Source: a virus. Taken from it: a stretch of DNA of 25,664 bases. This document shows, one piece after another, positions 14,322 through 24,300 of the stretch; positions within the stretch are counted from its first letter, which is position 1, and the number at the start of each line of letters is the position of its first letter. The position numbers and the translations under genes are program-made. The DNA is taken from positions 1 through 25,664 of IMG/VR virus record IMGVR_UViG_3300032116_001185; one strand, given 5' to 3'. The notes below the pieces were generated by a model. It was not told the DNA's origin, searched no databases, and saw only the letters and a program-made list of their open reading frames with translations.

Positions 14322-17300
14322 ATGGCTGATGTTAATGCTAATATTGACATTAATATTGATTCGTCTAATGCATTAGCACAGTTAAAAGCATTACAACGTC
14401 AGATATCACAGTTTCACACCTCAATAGCCAAATCAAGTGAAGCAGCAGCCCTTGCTCAAAGAGGCTTACAGAAAAATCTTTTAAATAGTATTAACGCTAT
14501 CGGTTCATTTACTGCCGAAATGCGTACAGTTAAAACATCTGCAGAATCATTTACCGACTCATTAGAAAAAAATAAATTTTCAATGCGGGAATACTTCCGC
14601 TATGCGGGAGCATCTACAAAAACATTTGGTAGATTATTTAGGTCAGAGTTTGACACAATTGGCAAGGTAGCCGAAGAACGTGTAAAAAGACTACAAACAC
14701 AATATATTAAGATGGGCCGTGATACTAACGGTGCAATGAAAGCAATGGCTGTTATGCCAACTCAGTTGAACATGGATGATTATACAACTAGAGTTCAAAT
14801 AGCAGCACAGAAGCAGGCATTATTTAATCAATTAATGAAGCAGGGTTCCACCAATCTTTTAAATTTTGGTAAGAATACACAATGGGCTGGTCGTCAGTTA
14901 ATGGTTGGTTTTACATTACCATTGATGGCAGTAGGCACAGCAGCAACCAAAACATTTATGGACATGGAAGCACAGGCACTTAGATTTAGAAAAGTTTATG
15001 GAGACTTATTTACACCACAGGCAGAAACACAGGCAGCACTAGATAATATTACAGAATTAGGAAAGCAGTTTACAAAGTATGGCGTAGCAGTTTCTACTAC
15101 TGTTGGATTAGCAGCAGAGGCTGCAGCAGCAGGCTTCCAAGGACTAGATTTACAACGTCAAACAACAGAAGCAACACGACTTTCTATTCTTGGTCAAGTT
15201 GATAGTCAAAAAGCACTTGAAACAACTATTTCTTTACAAAATGCCTTTGGTATGTCATCTGACAGACTTGCAGATTCTATTAACTTTTTAAACGCAGTAG
15301 AAAACCAAACAGTTGTATCTCTTGATGATATCACTACTGCTATTCCAAAGGTAGCACCAGTTATTCAACAATTGGGTGGAGATGTAAAAGACTTAACATT
15401 CTTTATGGCTGCTATGAAAGAAGGCGGTATTAATGCATCAGAAGGCGCTAACGCATTAAAGTCAGGTCTTGCAGCATTAATTAATCCAACTGAAAAAGCA
15501 TCAGACATGCTTGCAAGGTTCGGTATTAATGCAACTGCAATTGTTGAAAAAAATAAAGGAAATTTAAAAGCAACAGTTGTAGAATTTGCAAATGCTTTAA
15601 ATGCTTTAGATCCACTTTCTAGAGCAAGAGCAATTGAACAAATGTTTGGTAAGTTTCAATTTGCTCGTTTGTCAACATTGTTTGCTAACGTAGCCAGAGA
15701 TGGAAACCAGGCTGCCCGTGTTCTTGATTTAGCAAATGCCTCAGTAGAAGAACTATCTGCTCTGTCTGAGCAAGAATTAGGCATGACAGCAGACTCTGCA
15801 ATGAATAAATTTAGAAAAACAGTTGAAGACTTAAAGGTTTCCCTTATACCAGTTGGCAAGGCATTTTTAGAAGCAGTAACACCAATTGTAGAATTTGTTG
15901 GAAATATATTAGAAAAATTTTCTAATCTTTCAGATGGAACTAAAAGACTTATTACTTTACTAACAGTAGGTATTGGAGCAGTAGGCCCTGTCCTTCTTAT
16001 GACATTTGGTTTGCTTGCAAACGGTATAGCAAATATCATTAAACTATTTTTAACATTACGTGGCGGGTATCAAAGATTAACTGGTCAAACACAAATACTT
16101 GGAGAGCAAACCCAGTATATGACAAGTGAGCAGTTAGATGCAGCAGCAGCAGCCCATTCTCTTAATCAAACACACGCTACACTAACTCAAACCTTTACAG
16201 CAGAAACGGCACAAATCACTAAACTTATTGCAGCATATAACTCTGCAGCAGGAGCAGCAAGAAACTTTGCAATGAATAATCCTGGAATGATGATGCCAGG
16301 AAGAGGTGCTAGAAAATTAGCAAGTGGTATTGTTTCAGTTCCTGGACCAAAAGGAGCAGGGGATATAGTTCCAGCAATGCTATCTCCAGGAGAATCAGTT
16401 ATTCCAGCAGACATGACAAAGAAATATGCTCCACTAATTCAAGGAATGATTGCAGACAATATTCCTGGATATCAAAAAGGAAGAAGTTTAGGAACAGCGG
16501 TTGATGTTCCAGGTGGAATGGATGTATCACACTTTGGAACAAAAAGTTCTAGAACTGGTGCAGAACTATTTTCAATGGTTGAAGGACTAGAAACATCCGC
16601 TGCTAGAAATATTAGAAAAATGGTTGCGTCTTTTGAAAATGGATTAACTAGAGTATTCACAACTTTTGACAATCAGGTGGTTGCACAGTTTACTGAAATA
16701 AATAGATTAATGCAAACACAAGGAAAAGCAAGCACACAAAAAGTTAAACAAAATTTAGTTGGTGCAGGATTTGCTGAAACACGAGACATAGAGTTACAAA
16801 GACAATTAGTACAGTCTGGAACATCTATTGATGAATTTAAATTAATAAATAAACAAATAACAGATGAAATTATTATAGGTTTTGATGCTTTAGGAGATAA
16901 AACAGAAATTACCTCTGAAGAACTAAATAATCTTTTAAGAAAGGCTTATGAAGAAGTAGCAAAAACAGATGCTCGTGTTGAAAAAGCATACAACAACATG
17001 AAGCAGGTCTCAAGTGTCTTTAGTCCAGATAGAGCAGGAGTTAGAGGATCAAGAATTCCAATAACAGAAGAATCTTATATCAAACAAAAAAAGAGTACGC
17101 AAAGAACTCCAAGTCAATATAGAAAAATGCAAGGGCAGATGGTTGGTGCTGAAAACATTCCATATGCACAATCTAGTAGATTTGTTGTTACAAATAGTAT
17201 TGCTAAAGAATTAGACCTCAGCAGTAAACAAGCAGCAGATATATATAACAAGATGTCTGCAGATGCTAAAGTAACTTTGTCAAGAATGAGAAATGACCTT

Positions 17301-20300
17301 ACAGCATTTAAAAAAGAATTTATTATAGAAGCAGCCAAAGTTGGAGAGATGGTTGGTACATCAGCAGTTAACGCAACTGCCAAGGCAGCAGGAACTGCAT
17401 CAGCATCAAGAAAAACAAGAAGAATTGGCGAAGATGTTGGTCGTGGTCTTGAAGAAGGAATGAAGAGCAGGCAAGACGACGTTGCTTTAGTTGGATCTCA
17501 ATTAGGAAATGCTGCAATAGGTGGAGTTAAAGGCGCAGTCCCACCAGTTACATTTCAATCAGCAGGACAACCAGGATTCGTAGCAGCAAATGCACCAAAA
17601 CCAGGTGTTCCAATGTCTGTTTTAAATGCAGCGTATGAAGAAGATGCTATGAGAGATTTAATGAAAAAACAACAACAAAAAATAGCAATTACTAATCAAA
17701 GAATGAATTCATTAAATAAAGCATTTATGAGTGGCACATTTGCACTATCTGCTTTATCTGGTGTTGCTTCAATGGCTGGCGGAAACCTAGGAAAATTCTC
17801 TCAAATAATATTTACTTTAACTGGTCCATTATTTGCTTTATCGTCAATACTTCAATTGCTAACTGGATCAAAAATATTACAAATTATTTCAAATTTTGGT
17901 AAACTTAAATTTGGACTTATTTCTGTTGGCATAACCGCACTAGTTACTGGATTTTCAATGTATAGAAAATCACAAGAAGAAACAAGAAGAAAACTTTTAT
18001 CATTTAAAGATGCATTAACAATAACCGAAAAACAAGCAAAAGCCACTGCTGATTATTTTGGAGTTGTTCGTAAAAAGGGTGCTTTAGAAACTGGCTCTAG
18101 AGCAACTGCAGCAACAGCAAAGACTCCAAATTTTAGAGATAAGGTTAATCAGTTTATAGATTCTGACGAGTTTAAGAATAATTATGAAAGTAGTATAAAA
18201 AGTTTAAGTGAACAAACAGACAATGCAGCAAGAACAGCATTATTTATTAGAGCACAAGAATTATTGGCTACAGGTTATTCTGAAGAACAAATAAATATTA
18301 TTATTTCAGCACTTCAGCAACAAGCAGGAAAGCAAAATTTAAATTTATTATTTAAAGATATCAAAATTGACGCTTTGAATAAAAATATTATGGATGGCCT
18401 AAAAGAACAATTGGCTGATTTAGGAAAATTTGCTGAAAGTAAAAGGTTTAGAAAAATAATTACAGAAGTGTTTAATCCCGACACTCAAAAATTTGATCAA
18501 ATTATATCAGTTGTTCCATTAAAAGGTTTTCAGACAGCAGTTGACAATGTTGCAGCAGGAATTAATTCATTTTTAAAGAGTGTTACATTATTAAGAGAAA
18601 ATGGAAAAATAAGTGTACAAGACGTAGAAAAATCATATAACTCATTAATGTATACAATTAATACCAGCACACCAGATTCACGAGTTAAAATTGCTTTATT
18701 AAATAGCGCATTAAAAGACTTAAAAGATCCTGTTGCAATTGCAGCAATGCAAACTGAAAATTTAGCCAAAAAGACAAAATTATTAGAGGCTGCAATGTTT
18801 GGTGCAATAATTCCTGTAGAGTTACTTAATGAATATTTAAGAACAGATAGTGGAAACCCCAACCTATATGCTTCAGGACAAACAGAAGCAAGAATAAATG
18901 CTTTAATTGAGGCTGCTAAAAAATCAACAAAGGCAGTTTATGACGCAGTAAAGGCTAGCGAAGCAGCAGCCGCTGCTGATGGAAAAACAAATCCATTAAA
19001 AGAAAGAATTAAAGCAATTCAAAATCAAACTAAGGCATATATTATATTACGTAATGCAAAAGTTGATGAGGCAACTGCAACAGAATTAGCAAATGATGCA
19101 GAAATAGCATCTCTTGTTATTGCAAATAGTAAAGGTAAATCGTTAACACAAATTATTGCATTAATTAACGAATATAAAGCAGCAATCAAGGGACAAACTG
19201 ATGCTGAATTAAAATATATGGAAAAGCCAAATTTGTTTAAAAAGCAATTGGAGCAGTATCAAGCACAGGCAGAACTTAGAGAAAAATTAATTGATGTTCA
19301 GTTTGCATCAAGAATAAAGGCAGAAAATGATGCTTTAAAGGTTCAAGAACAAAATTTGCAAAACGTAAATAATGAAATTCAAAAAATTACAGATTCTCAA
19401 ATTAAACCAATTCAGGCTGTTATTGATGCAAATAACTTTGCTCTTGAATCAATATCTTTACAAGAAGATGCAATTAATGAAAAATATAATACACAAATAG
19501 AATCTTTAGATAAAATTGCAACCCTTAATCAAAATATTGCAAATATTCAAAAACAAAGACTTTCTATTGCTGATGCACTTACTCGTGGAGATATATCTGC
19601 TGCTGCACAACTTGCTCAAGAAGCAAGAGCAGAAAATGCAGCCTCTGCTGTAACTGGACAAAAAGAGGCTTTAACTATTACTCGTGATGCTCAAATAAAA
19701 GCACTTGGAAGAGTTGAAATTGAAAAGCAAAATAAAAAACTTCAATTAGAAATTAATACAATTGAAAGAGGATCATTACTAACCTTACAACAAAAGAAAG
19801 ACACAATTGAAAGCACTATTGATTCAATTAATAGAAACATTCAAGCATTAAATTCTCAAGTTGATGCATTAAAAAATGGCGCTTACTATGCTGGACAAAC
19901 CAGAACAGAGATAGATAGTCTTGCTGGACTTATTGATGCAGCAGAAAAAGCAGGCATTCCATTTAGCAATCAACTTTTAAGTCAAGCAGGATCTGCTGCA
20001 GCACTTGCAAAATCACTTTCAGATGCTGTTACCGCTCAAAAGTCTTTAGCCTCATTATCAGGTCTTGTGTCTGGAGCAGGACCTGGCACAGGAACTGGCA
20101 CAGGAACTGGCACAGTCACTGGTACAGGTGCGGGATCAACCGTCACTGTAAAGTCTGGTAATACATTAAGTGGAATTGCAAAGGCAGCAGGAGTTAGCCT
20201 TTCAGATGTAATTAAAGCCAATCCACAAATTACTAATCCTAATTTAATTAAACCAGGACAAATAATTAAAATACCAGGAAAAATGTATGGTGGCAAAATT

Positions 20301-20672
20301 AAGTCAATGAACATGGGTGGAATGGTTCCTAAATACCTTGCTCGTGGTGGTGGTATAGGTTCTGATACCGTGCCAGCAATGCTTACTCCTGGAGAGTTTG
20401 TAATGAATAGAAGAGCAACTGAGCAATTTGGTCCATTGCTATCAATGTTAAACGAGTCAAAATATCCATCAATGATTGGTAACAGGGTTGGTGCACAAGT
20501 TCCAGTTAATAATGTTTCAACATCTATGAGCGATAACTCAACGGCAGTGTATAATTATAACTTAGGCTTTAATATTAGTGGAACTAACTCAAATCCAAAT
20601 GATATTGCTAGAGCAGTAATGAGAGAAATTAAAAATGTTGACTCACAAAGAATTAGGGGGCAAAGAGTATAA
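14322..20672 (+). CDS. Tape measure protein with C-terminal LysM domain
   Basis: A 2116-residue tape measure protein that fixes tail length and is ejected with the DNA. It begins with a coiled-coil region. A TP901-type domain lies around residues 180-480, with TQWAGRQLMVGFTLPLMAVG and SLQNAFGMSSDRLADSINFL. Hydrophobic segments are at about 541-578 and 1132-1219, possible membrane-crossing parts. Long Ala/Gln/Lys helices follow, including a heptad-like stretch near 1660-1860. Near the C-terminus, a Gly-Thr linker leads to a LysM module at about 1942-1987 (VTVKSGNTLSGIAKAAGVSL to IIKIPG), a peptidoglycan-binding fold. The motif VPAMLxPGE occurs twice, at residues 683 and 2017. ATG 14322 has AGAGGTG upstream. 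The stop overlaps the next start by one base. At about 0.15 nm per residue, the tail could approach 300 nm. Confidence 0.95.
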   Translation: MADVNANIDINIDSSNALAQLKALQRQISQFHTSIAKSSEAAALAQRGLQKNLLNSINAIGSFTAEMRTVKTSAESFTDSLEKNKFSMREYFRYAGASTKTFGRLFRSEFDTIGKVAEERVKRLQTQYIKMGRDTNGAMKAMAVMPTQLNMDDYTTRVQIAAQKQALFNQLMKQGSTNLLNFGKNTQWAGRQLMVGFTLPLMAVGTAATKTFMDMEAQALRFRKVYGDLFTPQAETQAALDNITELGKQFTKYGVAVSTTVGLAAEAAAAGFQGLDLQRQTTEATRLSILGQVDSQKALETTISLQNAFGMSSDRLADSINFLNAVENQTVVSLDDITTAIPKVAPVIQQLGGDVKDLTFFMAAMKEGGINASEGANALKSGLAALINPTEKASDMLARFGINATAIVEKNKGNLKATVVEFANALNALDPLSRARAIEQMFGKFQFARLSTLFANVARDGNQAARVLDLANASVEELSALSEQELGMTADSAMNKFRKTVEDLKVSLIPVGKAFLEAVTPIVEFVGNILEKFSNLSDGTKRLITLLTVGIGAVGPVLLMTFGLLANGIANIIKLFLTLRGGYQRLTGQTQILGEQTQYMTSEQLDAAAAAHSLNQTHATLTQTFTAETAQITKLIAAYNSAAGAARNFAMNNPGMMMPGRGARKLASGIVSVPGPKGAGDIVPAMLSPGESVIPADMTKKYAPLIQGMIADNIPGYQKGRSLGTAVDVPGGMDVSHFGTKSSRTGAELFSMVEGLETSAARNIRKMVASFENGLTRVFTTFDNQVVAQFTEINRLMQTQGKASTQKVKQNLVGAGFAETRDIELQRQLVQSGTSIDEFKLINKQITDEIIIGFDALGDKTEITSEELNNLLRKAYEEVAKTDARVEKAYNNMKQVSSVFSPDRAGVRGSRIPITEESYIKQKKSTQRTPSQYRKMQGQMVGAENIPYAQSSRFVVTNSIAKELDLSSKQAADIYNKMSADAKVTLSRMRNDLTAFKKEFIIEAAKVGEMVGTSAVNATAKAAGTASASRKTRRIGEDVGRGLEEGMKSRQDDVALVGSQLGNAAIGGVKGAVPPVTFQSAGQPGFVAANAPKPGVPMSVLNAAYEEDAMRDLMKKQQQKIAITNQRMNSLNKAFMSGTFALSALSGVASMAGGNLGKFSQIIFTLTGPLFALSSILQLLTGSKILQIISNFGKLKFGLISVGITALVTGFSMYRKSQEETRRKLLSFKDALTITEKQAKATADYFGVVRKKGALETGSRATAATAKTPNFRDKVNQFIDSDEFKNNYESSIKSLSEQTDNAARTALFIRAQELLATGYSEEQINIIISALQQQAGKQNLNLLFKDIKIDALNKNIMDGLKEQLADLGKFAESKRFRKIITEVFNPDTQKFDQIISVVPLKGFQTAVDNVAAGINSFLKSVTLLRENGKISVQDVEKSYNSLMYTINTSTPDSRVKIALLNSALKDLKDPVAIAAMQTENLAKKTKLLEAAMFGAIIPVELLNEYLRTDSGNPNLYASGQTEARINALIEAAKKSTKAVYDAVKASEAAAAADGKTNPLKERIKAIQNQTKAYIILRNAKVDEATATELANDAEIASLVIANSKGKSLTQIIALINEYKAAIKGQTDAELKYMEKPNLFKKQLEQYQAQAELREKLIDVQFASRIKAENDALKVQEQNLQNVNNEIQKITDSQIKPIQAVIDANNFALESISLQEDAINEKYNTQIESLDKIATLNQNIANIQKQRLSIADALTRGDISAAAQLAQEARAENAASAVTGQKEALTITRDAQIKALGRVEIEKQNKKLQLEINTIERGSLLTLQQKKDTIESTIDSINRNIQALNSQVDALKNGAYYAGQTRTEIDSLAGLIDAAEKAGIPFSNQLLSQAGSAAALAKSLSDAVTAQKSLASLSGLVSGAGPGTGTGTGTGTVTGTGAGSTVTVKSGNTLSGIAKAAGVSLSDVIKANPQITNPNLIKPGQIIKIPGKMYGGKIKSMNMGGMVPKYLARGGGIGSDTVPAMLTPGEFVMNRRATEQFGPLLSMLNESKYPSMIGNRVGAQVPVNNVSTSMSDNSTAVYNYNLGFNISGTNSNPNDIARAVMREIKNVDSQRIRGQRV
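20083..20118 (+). repeat. Tandem GT-coding repeat before the LysM domain
   Basis: About two and a half copies of a 12-base unit (ACTGGCACAGGA or close variants) encode a Gly-Thr-Gly-Thr linker in the tape measure protein. It forms a flexible spacer between the long helical part and the LysM module. The repeat could expand or contract by slippage. Confidence 0.75.
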
Positions 20673-21307
20673 TGGCTACTAGTGCCTATTTAGCGGGTAG
20701 ACGTAGATATACAAGACCCCAGGGTATATTATGGGCAAACAACCCTGGAACCCTCTCTAATGGCCTTTATGTGCCTAATGGCATAGAGGTAGGGGCAGAC
20801 ACACAAGAAACAAACCCAGACCTATTAGATCAGTTTATTATTTTATCTGACCATAATAGAGGGGATATGCAATTTAATACCCAAAGAATTGAACAAAGAC
20901 AAAGAACGATTAATGGTCGTATGCGTTCATATCATATTGCAGATAAACTAAACATGTCTGTATCTTGGAATATGCTACCTTCACGAGGATATTCAGGACT
21001 AGCCAATTTTGATGAAGCAACAGGTATAGCACCAAATGAAGGGTCTCAACTAGAATATACAGCAGATGGTGGTGCAGGTGGAGTAGAACTGCTTGACTGG
21101 TATGAAACACATCAGGGGCCTTTCTGGATGTATCTTGCTTATGATAAATATACAAACCTAGAAGGACAAGGTTATGAGTATACTGGTTTAAATAGATACA
21201 ATCAAATAATTCAAGTTTATTTTGCAGATTTTAACTATTCCGTCGTAAAGCGTGGAGCAACAAATCATGATCTTTGGAACATATCGGTAACACTGGAAGA
21301 AGTTTAA
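20672..21307 (+). CDS. Distal tail (Dit-like) or minor tail protein
   Basis: A 211-residue protein directly after the tape measure gene, the standard place of the distal tail protein that forms the hexameric ring at the tube's end. It starts with a basic segment (AYLAGRRRYTRPQGILWANN) and is otherwise beta-patterned, with KLNMSVSWNMLPSRGYSG, LLDWYETHQGPFWMYLAYDK and the closing RGATNHDLWNISVTLEEV. The central element (typical of tail-tube folds: strands plus one helix with LLDWYETHQGPFW) supports a tube-like fold shared by Dit proteins. It is shorter than many Dit proteins, with room only for the N-terminal ring domain. AGGGGG and AAAGAG lie upstream of ATG 20672, which overlaps the previous stop. 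The tail hub gene starts immediately after its stop. Confidence 0.72.
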   Translation: MATSAYLAGRRRYTRPQGILWANNPGTLSNGLYVPNGIEVGADTQETNPDLLDQFIILSDHNRGDMQFNTQRIEQRQRTINGRMRSYHIADKLNMSVSWNMLPSRGYSGLANFDEATGIAPNEGSQLEYTADGGAGGVELLDWYETHQGPFWMYLAYDKYTNLEGQGYEYTGLNRYNQIIQVYFADFNYSVVKRGATNHDLWNISVTLEEV

Positions 21308-24300
21308 ATGTTTGAAAGTACCGAATTAAAAGATCACTTTGAAACATCTGCAACAATACAAACAGAGTCACTAGTTCTGGCTGAGTGGAATATGAATATG
21401 CCAGATAACATATCCAAACTTGGTAACTATAGGTATAGGCCTCAAGAACAAAATTCTCAATTTTTAACGCTAATAAATACTTTTGATCCAGCAGATATTG
21501 GTTTGTTCTATACAGGTGCAACAGATGCTGATGTTGTTATTGATGGAGGGTTTGAAAATAATGGAACACCACAACTTTTTACTTCAACAAAAGAAAAAGT
21601 TAAATTATTATATTCTTTAGAAGATTGTATAAAACCATTTAGACCAAGATCTGGTATTAATAAGGCAGCATTTTTTAACGGTAGATATTTAGCAAATTCT
21701 GGCAAGGATATTGCAAGAAGGCCAAGATATTATATGCCATCTAGATATGATCAATTTAAATATTGGACTTCTTTTAGAACTGAAAACGGTATTGAAAGAG
21801 GTATTGCTAAAACAATAGTTAATGGAAACTATTATATAGATGATGCTGTGCCATTTGTTGTGTATAAAAAAAATGTCCCAACAAATAGAATTATTGTAAA
21901 AATGCAAACAAATGTTGGTGATATAGACCTTGGAGATTTTACAGATATCTCTAGAACGTTTCCAGATCCACTTTATGGCAATGCAAATAAAACAACTCCA
22001 ACAAGATGGAGAGTTCAATATCTTGAAGAAAATAACTGGACTGATGCATATATTTTTAATGAAAACGATTTAAGAGAAGATGGCTCTGCAATTATTTCTA
22101 ATGATGGATACGTTGAATTACAGTATGCGTTAAAAAATATTCCAGACAATTTTAAAGATACTTTTGTTATAGCAGAAACAATCTCTTCCTCAACACTTTT
22201 ACCAACAGAATCAATTAATGGATATGCATATTTAGTTATTGAAAATGAGGGTAGTGTTGGAACATTTCATGTTTGGAATTCAACCACAGAGGAATATGAA
22301 ACATTTGTACCCGCCTATGGTTGGATTTTAGGAAGTGAAAAAATTGACAATAAAACAAGTTTTGTAACAGATTTAACATCTCCGTTATCTTTTATAGAAA
22401 CAACAAATGGAAAGACAATATATAGGGAATTTCAAGATATTCGTGGATTAAGGATTGTTGTAGAAAGAATGAATAAGTTTGATTCTACTTTTGATTTAAT
22501 TGAAATGTCTCCAAGGCTTGTTGTTAATATATCTGACAAAGTTATAGAATATAGTATTAAAAAAATACTTTCAGACTTAGGAAACTCTGCTTTACCAGTG
22601 GGACAATTGCTGGCTTCAACTGGAAATTTGTCCATATTTGACGATGACCAAGCATTTAATGACAATAATACTAATAGCATTATTAGTGATTATATTCGTA
22701 AAAATATAAAATTTAATTTTTATGAAAAAATATTAAATGTAAGCGGATATGATTATTGGGTACCAATTAAAACTTTATATTCAGACGGATTCCCGCAAGC
22801 AAATGTAACTGCTGGAACATTAGATTTATCCCTAAGAGATTTTTATTTCTTTTTAGAATCTATGCCAGCACCAAGAATGTTAGTAACAGAAGTATCACTT
22901 AGTTATGCTATTACATTAATTCTTGACTATATTGGATTTAGCAACTACGCTTTTTATAGAACAACAAATGAGCCAGAACCAATAATTCCATATTTTTTTA
23001 TTGCACCAGATCAAACCGTAGCAGAAGTTTTAAATCAACTGGCAGTATCAACACAAACTGCAATGTTTTTTGATGAATATAATAACTTTATAGTAATGAG
23101 TAAAGATTATATGTTGCCAACAATAGATGATAGAAGCACCAATATTATTTTATCTGGTTCAAATAATCAGTCTGCTAGTGGAATAATTGAAAATCAAACC
23201 TCTGGAACACTGCCAAACATTTTATCAATAGCATCTGAAGATAAAAAAGTTTATAATAATGGAAAAATTAATTATACAACTAGATATATTCAAAGATCAT
23301 ATGGCAACGTTCGTCAGGCAAGTATGATTGATAAAGAAAAAACTTGGATATATAAACCAGCCTTACTTTGGGAAGTTTCTGGAACAGACTCAACAAAAAC
23401 AATTAATGAGGTTGCATCTAAACAATCAAAATATGTTCTTGGAGCAATGCCAATAAATTCAGACTTATCCAATAGTGTTCCAACAGTGGTTAATCATCAA
23501 ATTCAAAATAACGTAATAGATCTTGGAGAAAATGTTTATTGGCTTACCAGATATCAAGGTTATTTTTATTCTAACGGAGAAATTATTAGATATGATGCTG
23601 CTCAATTTAATGTTACCCTTGCAATTTGGTATCCTATTCAATCAGATGGCTCATTGCTAGATTCCTCTCCACAAATTGTCTTGCCTGGAAGACTAGCGCC
23701 AACTAGTATTATTGACAATTTAGATAAAAAAGTTGCAAATGGCGAAATTACAGAAGCACAAAAAGGTGAAGCAATCCAGGGTTGGAGAACATCACATAGA
23801 CAGGGTAGTAGTAATGTTTGGATTACAAATAATCAAGAGTATCAAAACTATTTTAAGTCATTACCATTTAATGGAAAAATATATCCTACAGGATTAGTTA
23901 GAATTTATACCGTTCCATTTTATGAAACAATTGATGGAATTACTCGTTTACAAAATGGTTCAGTTTACGAACATGGGCGTGCACAATTTGGAACACAGGT
24001 TACGACACATTCTGCAGGTATAAATTCATATTGGTCCAACAATGATTATGTCAAAGGATGTGAGATGAAAACAGAGTATTTGTTTACAACCACACTACTT
24101 GAAGACATATCCCTTCCATCAACATCAACTGGAGCAGCAGGCGTTAACAACACTAAAGCAAGACAGACATCAAGAAATGGAACTATAAAAAACTTCATGT
24201 CCTCAAGTTATTCAACTGAAACACCAGTTAATAATACAACGTCAACACAATCTGGAACAATCCAGTCATCTGCTTTGGTTATGAATGGTCCATCATTTAC

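Noticed and set aside
15656-20314. Several minus-strand open frames of 64-127 codons opposite the tape measure gene.
   Set aside because: They lack ribosome sites and promoters, have compositions expected from the antisense of Ala/Gln/Lys-rich coding DNA, and conflict with a clear long gene.
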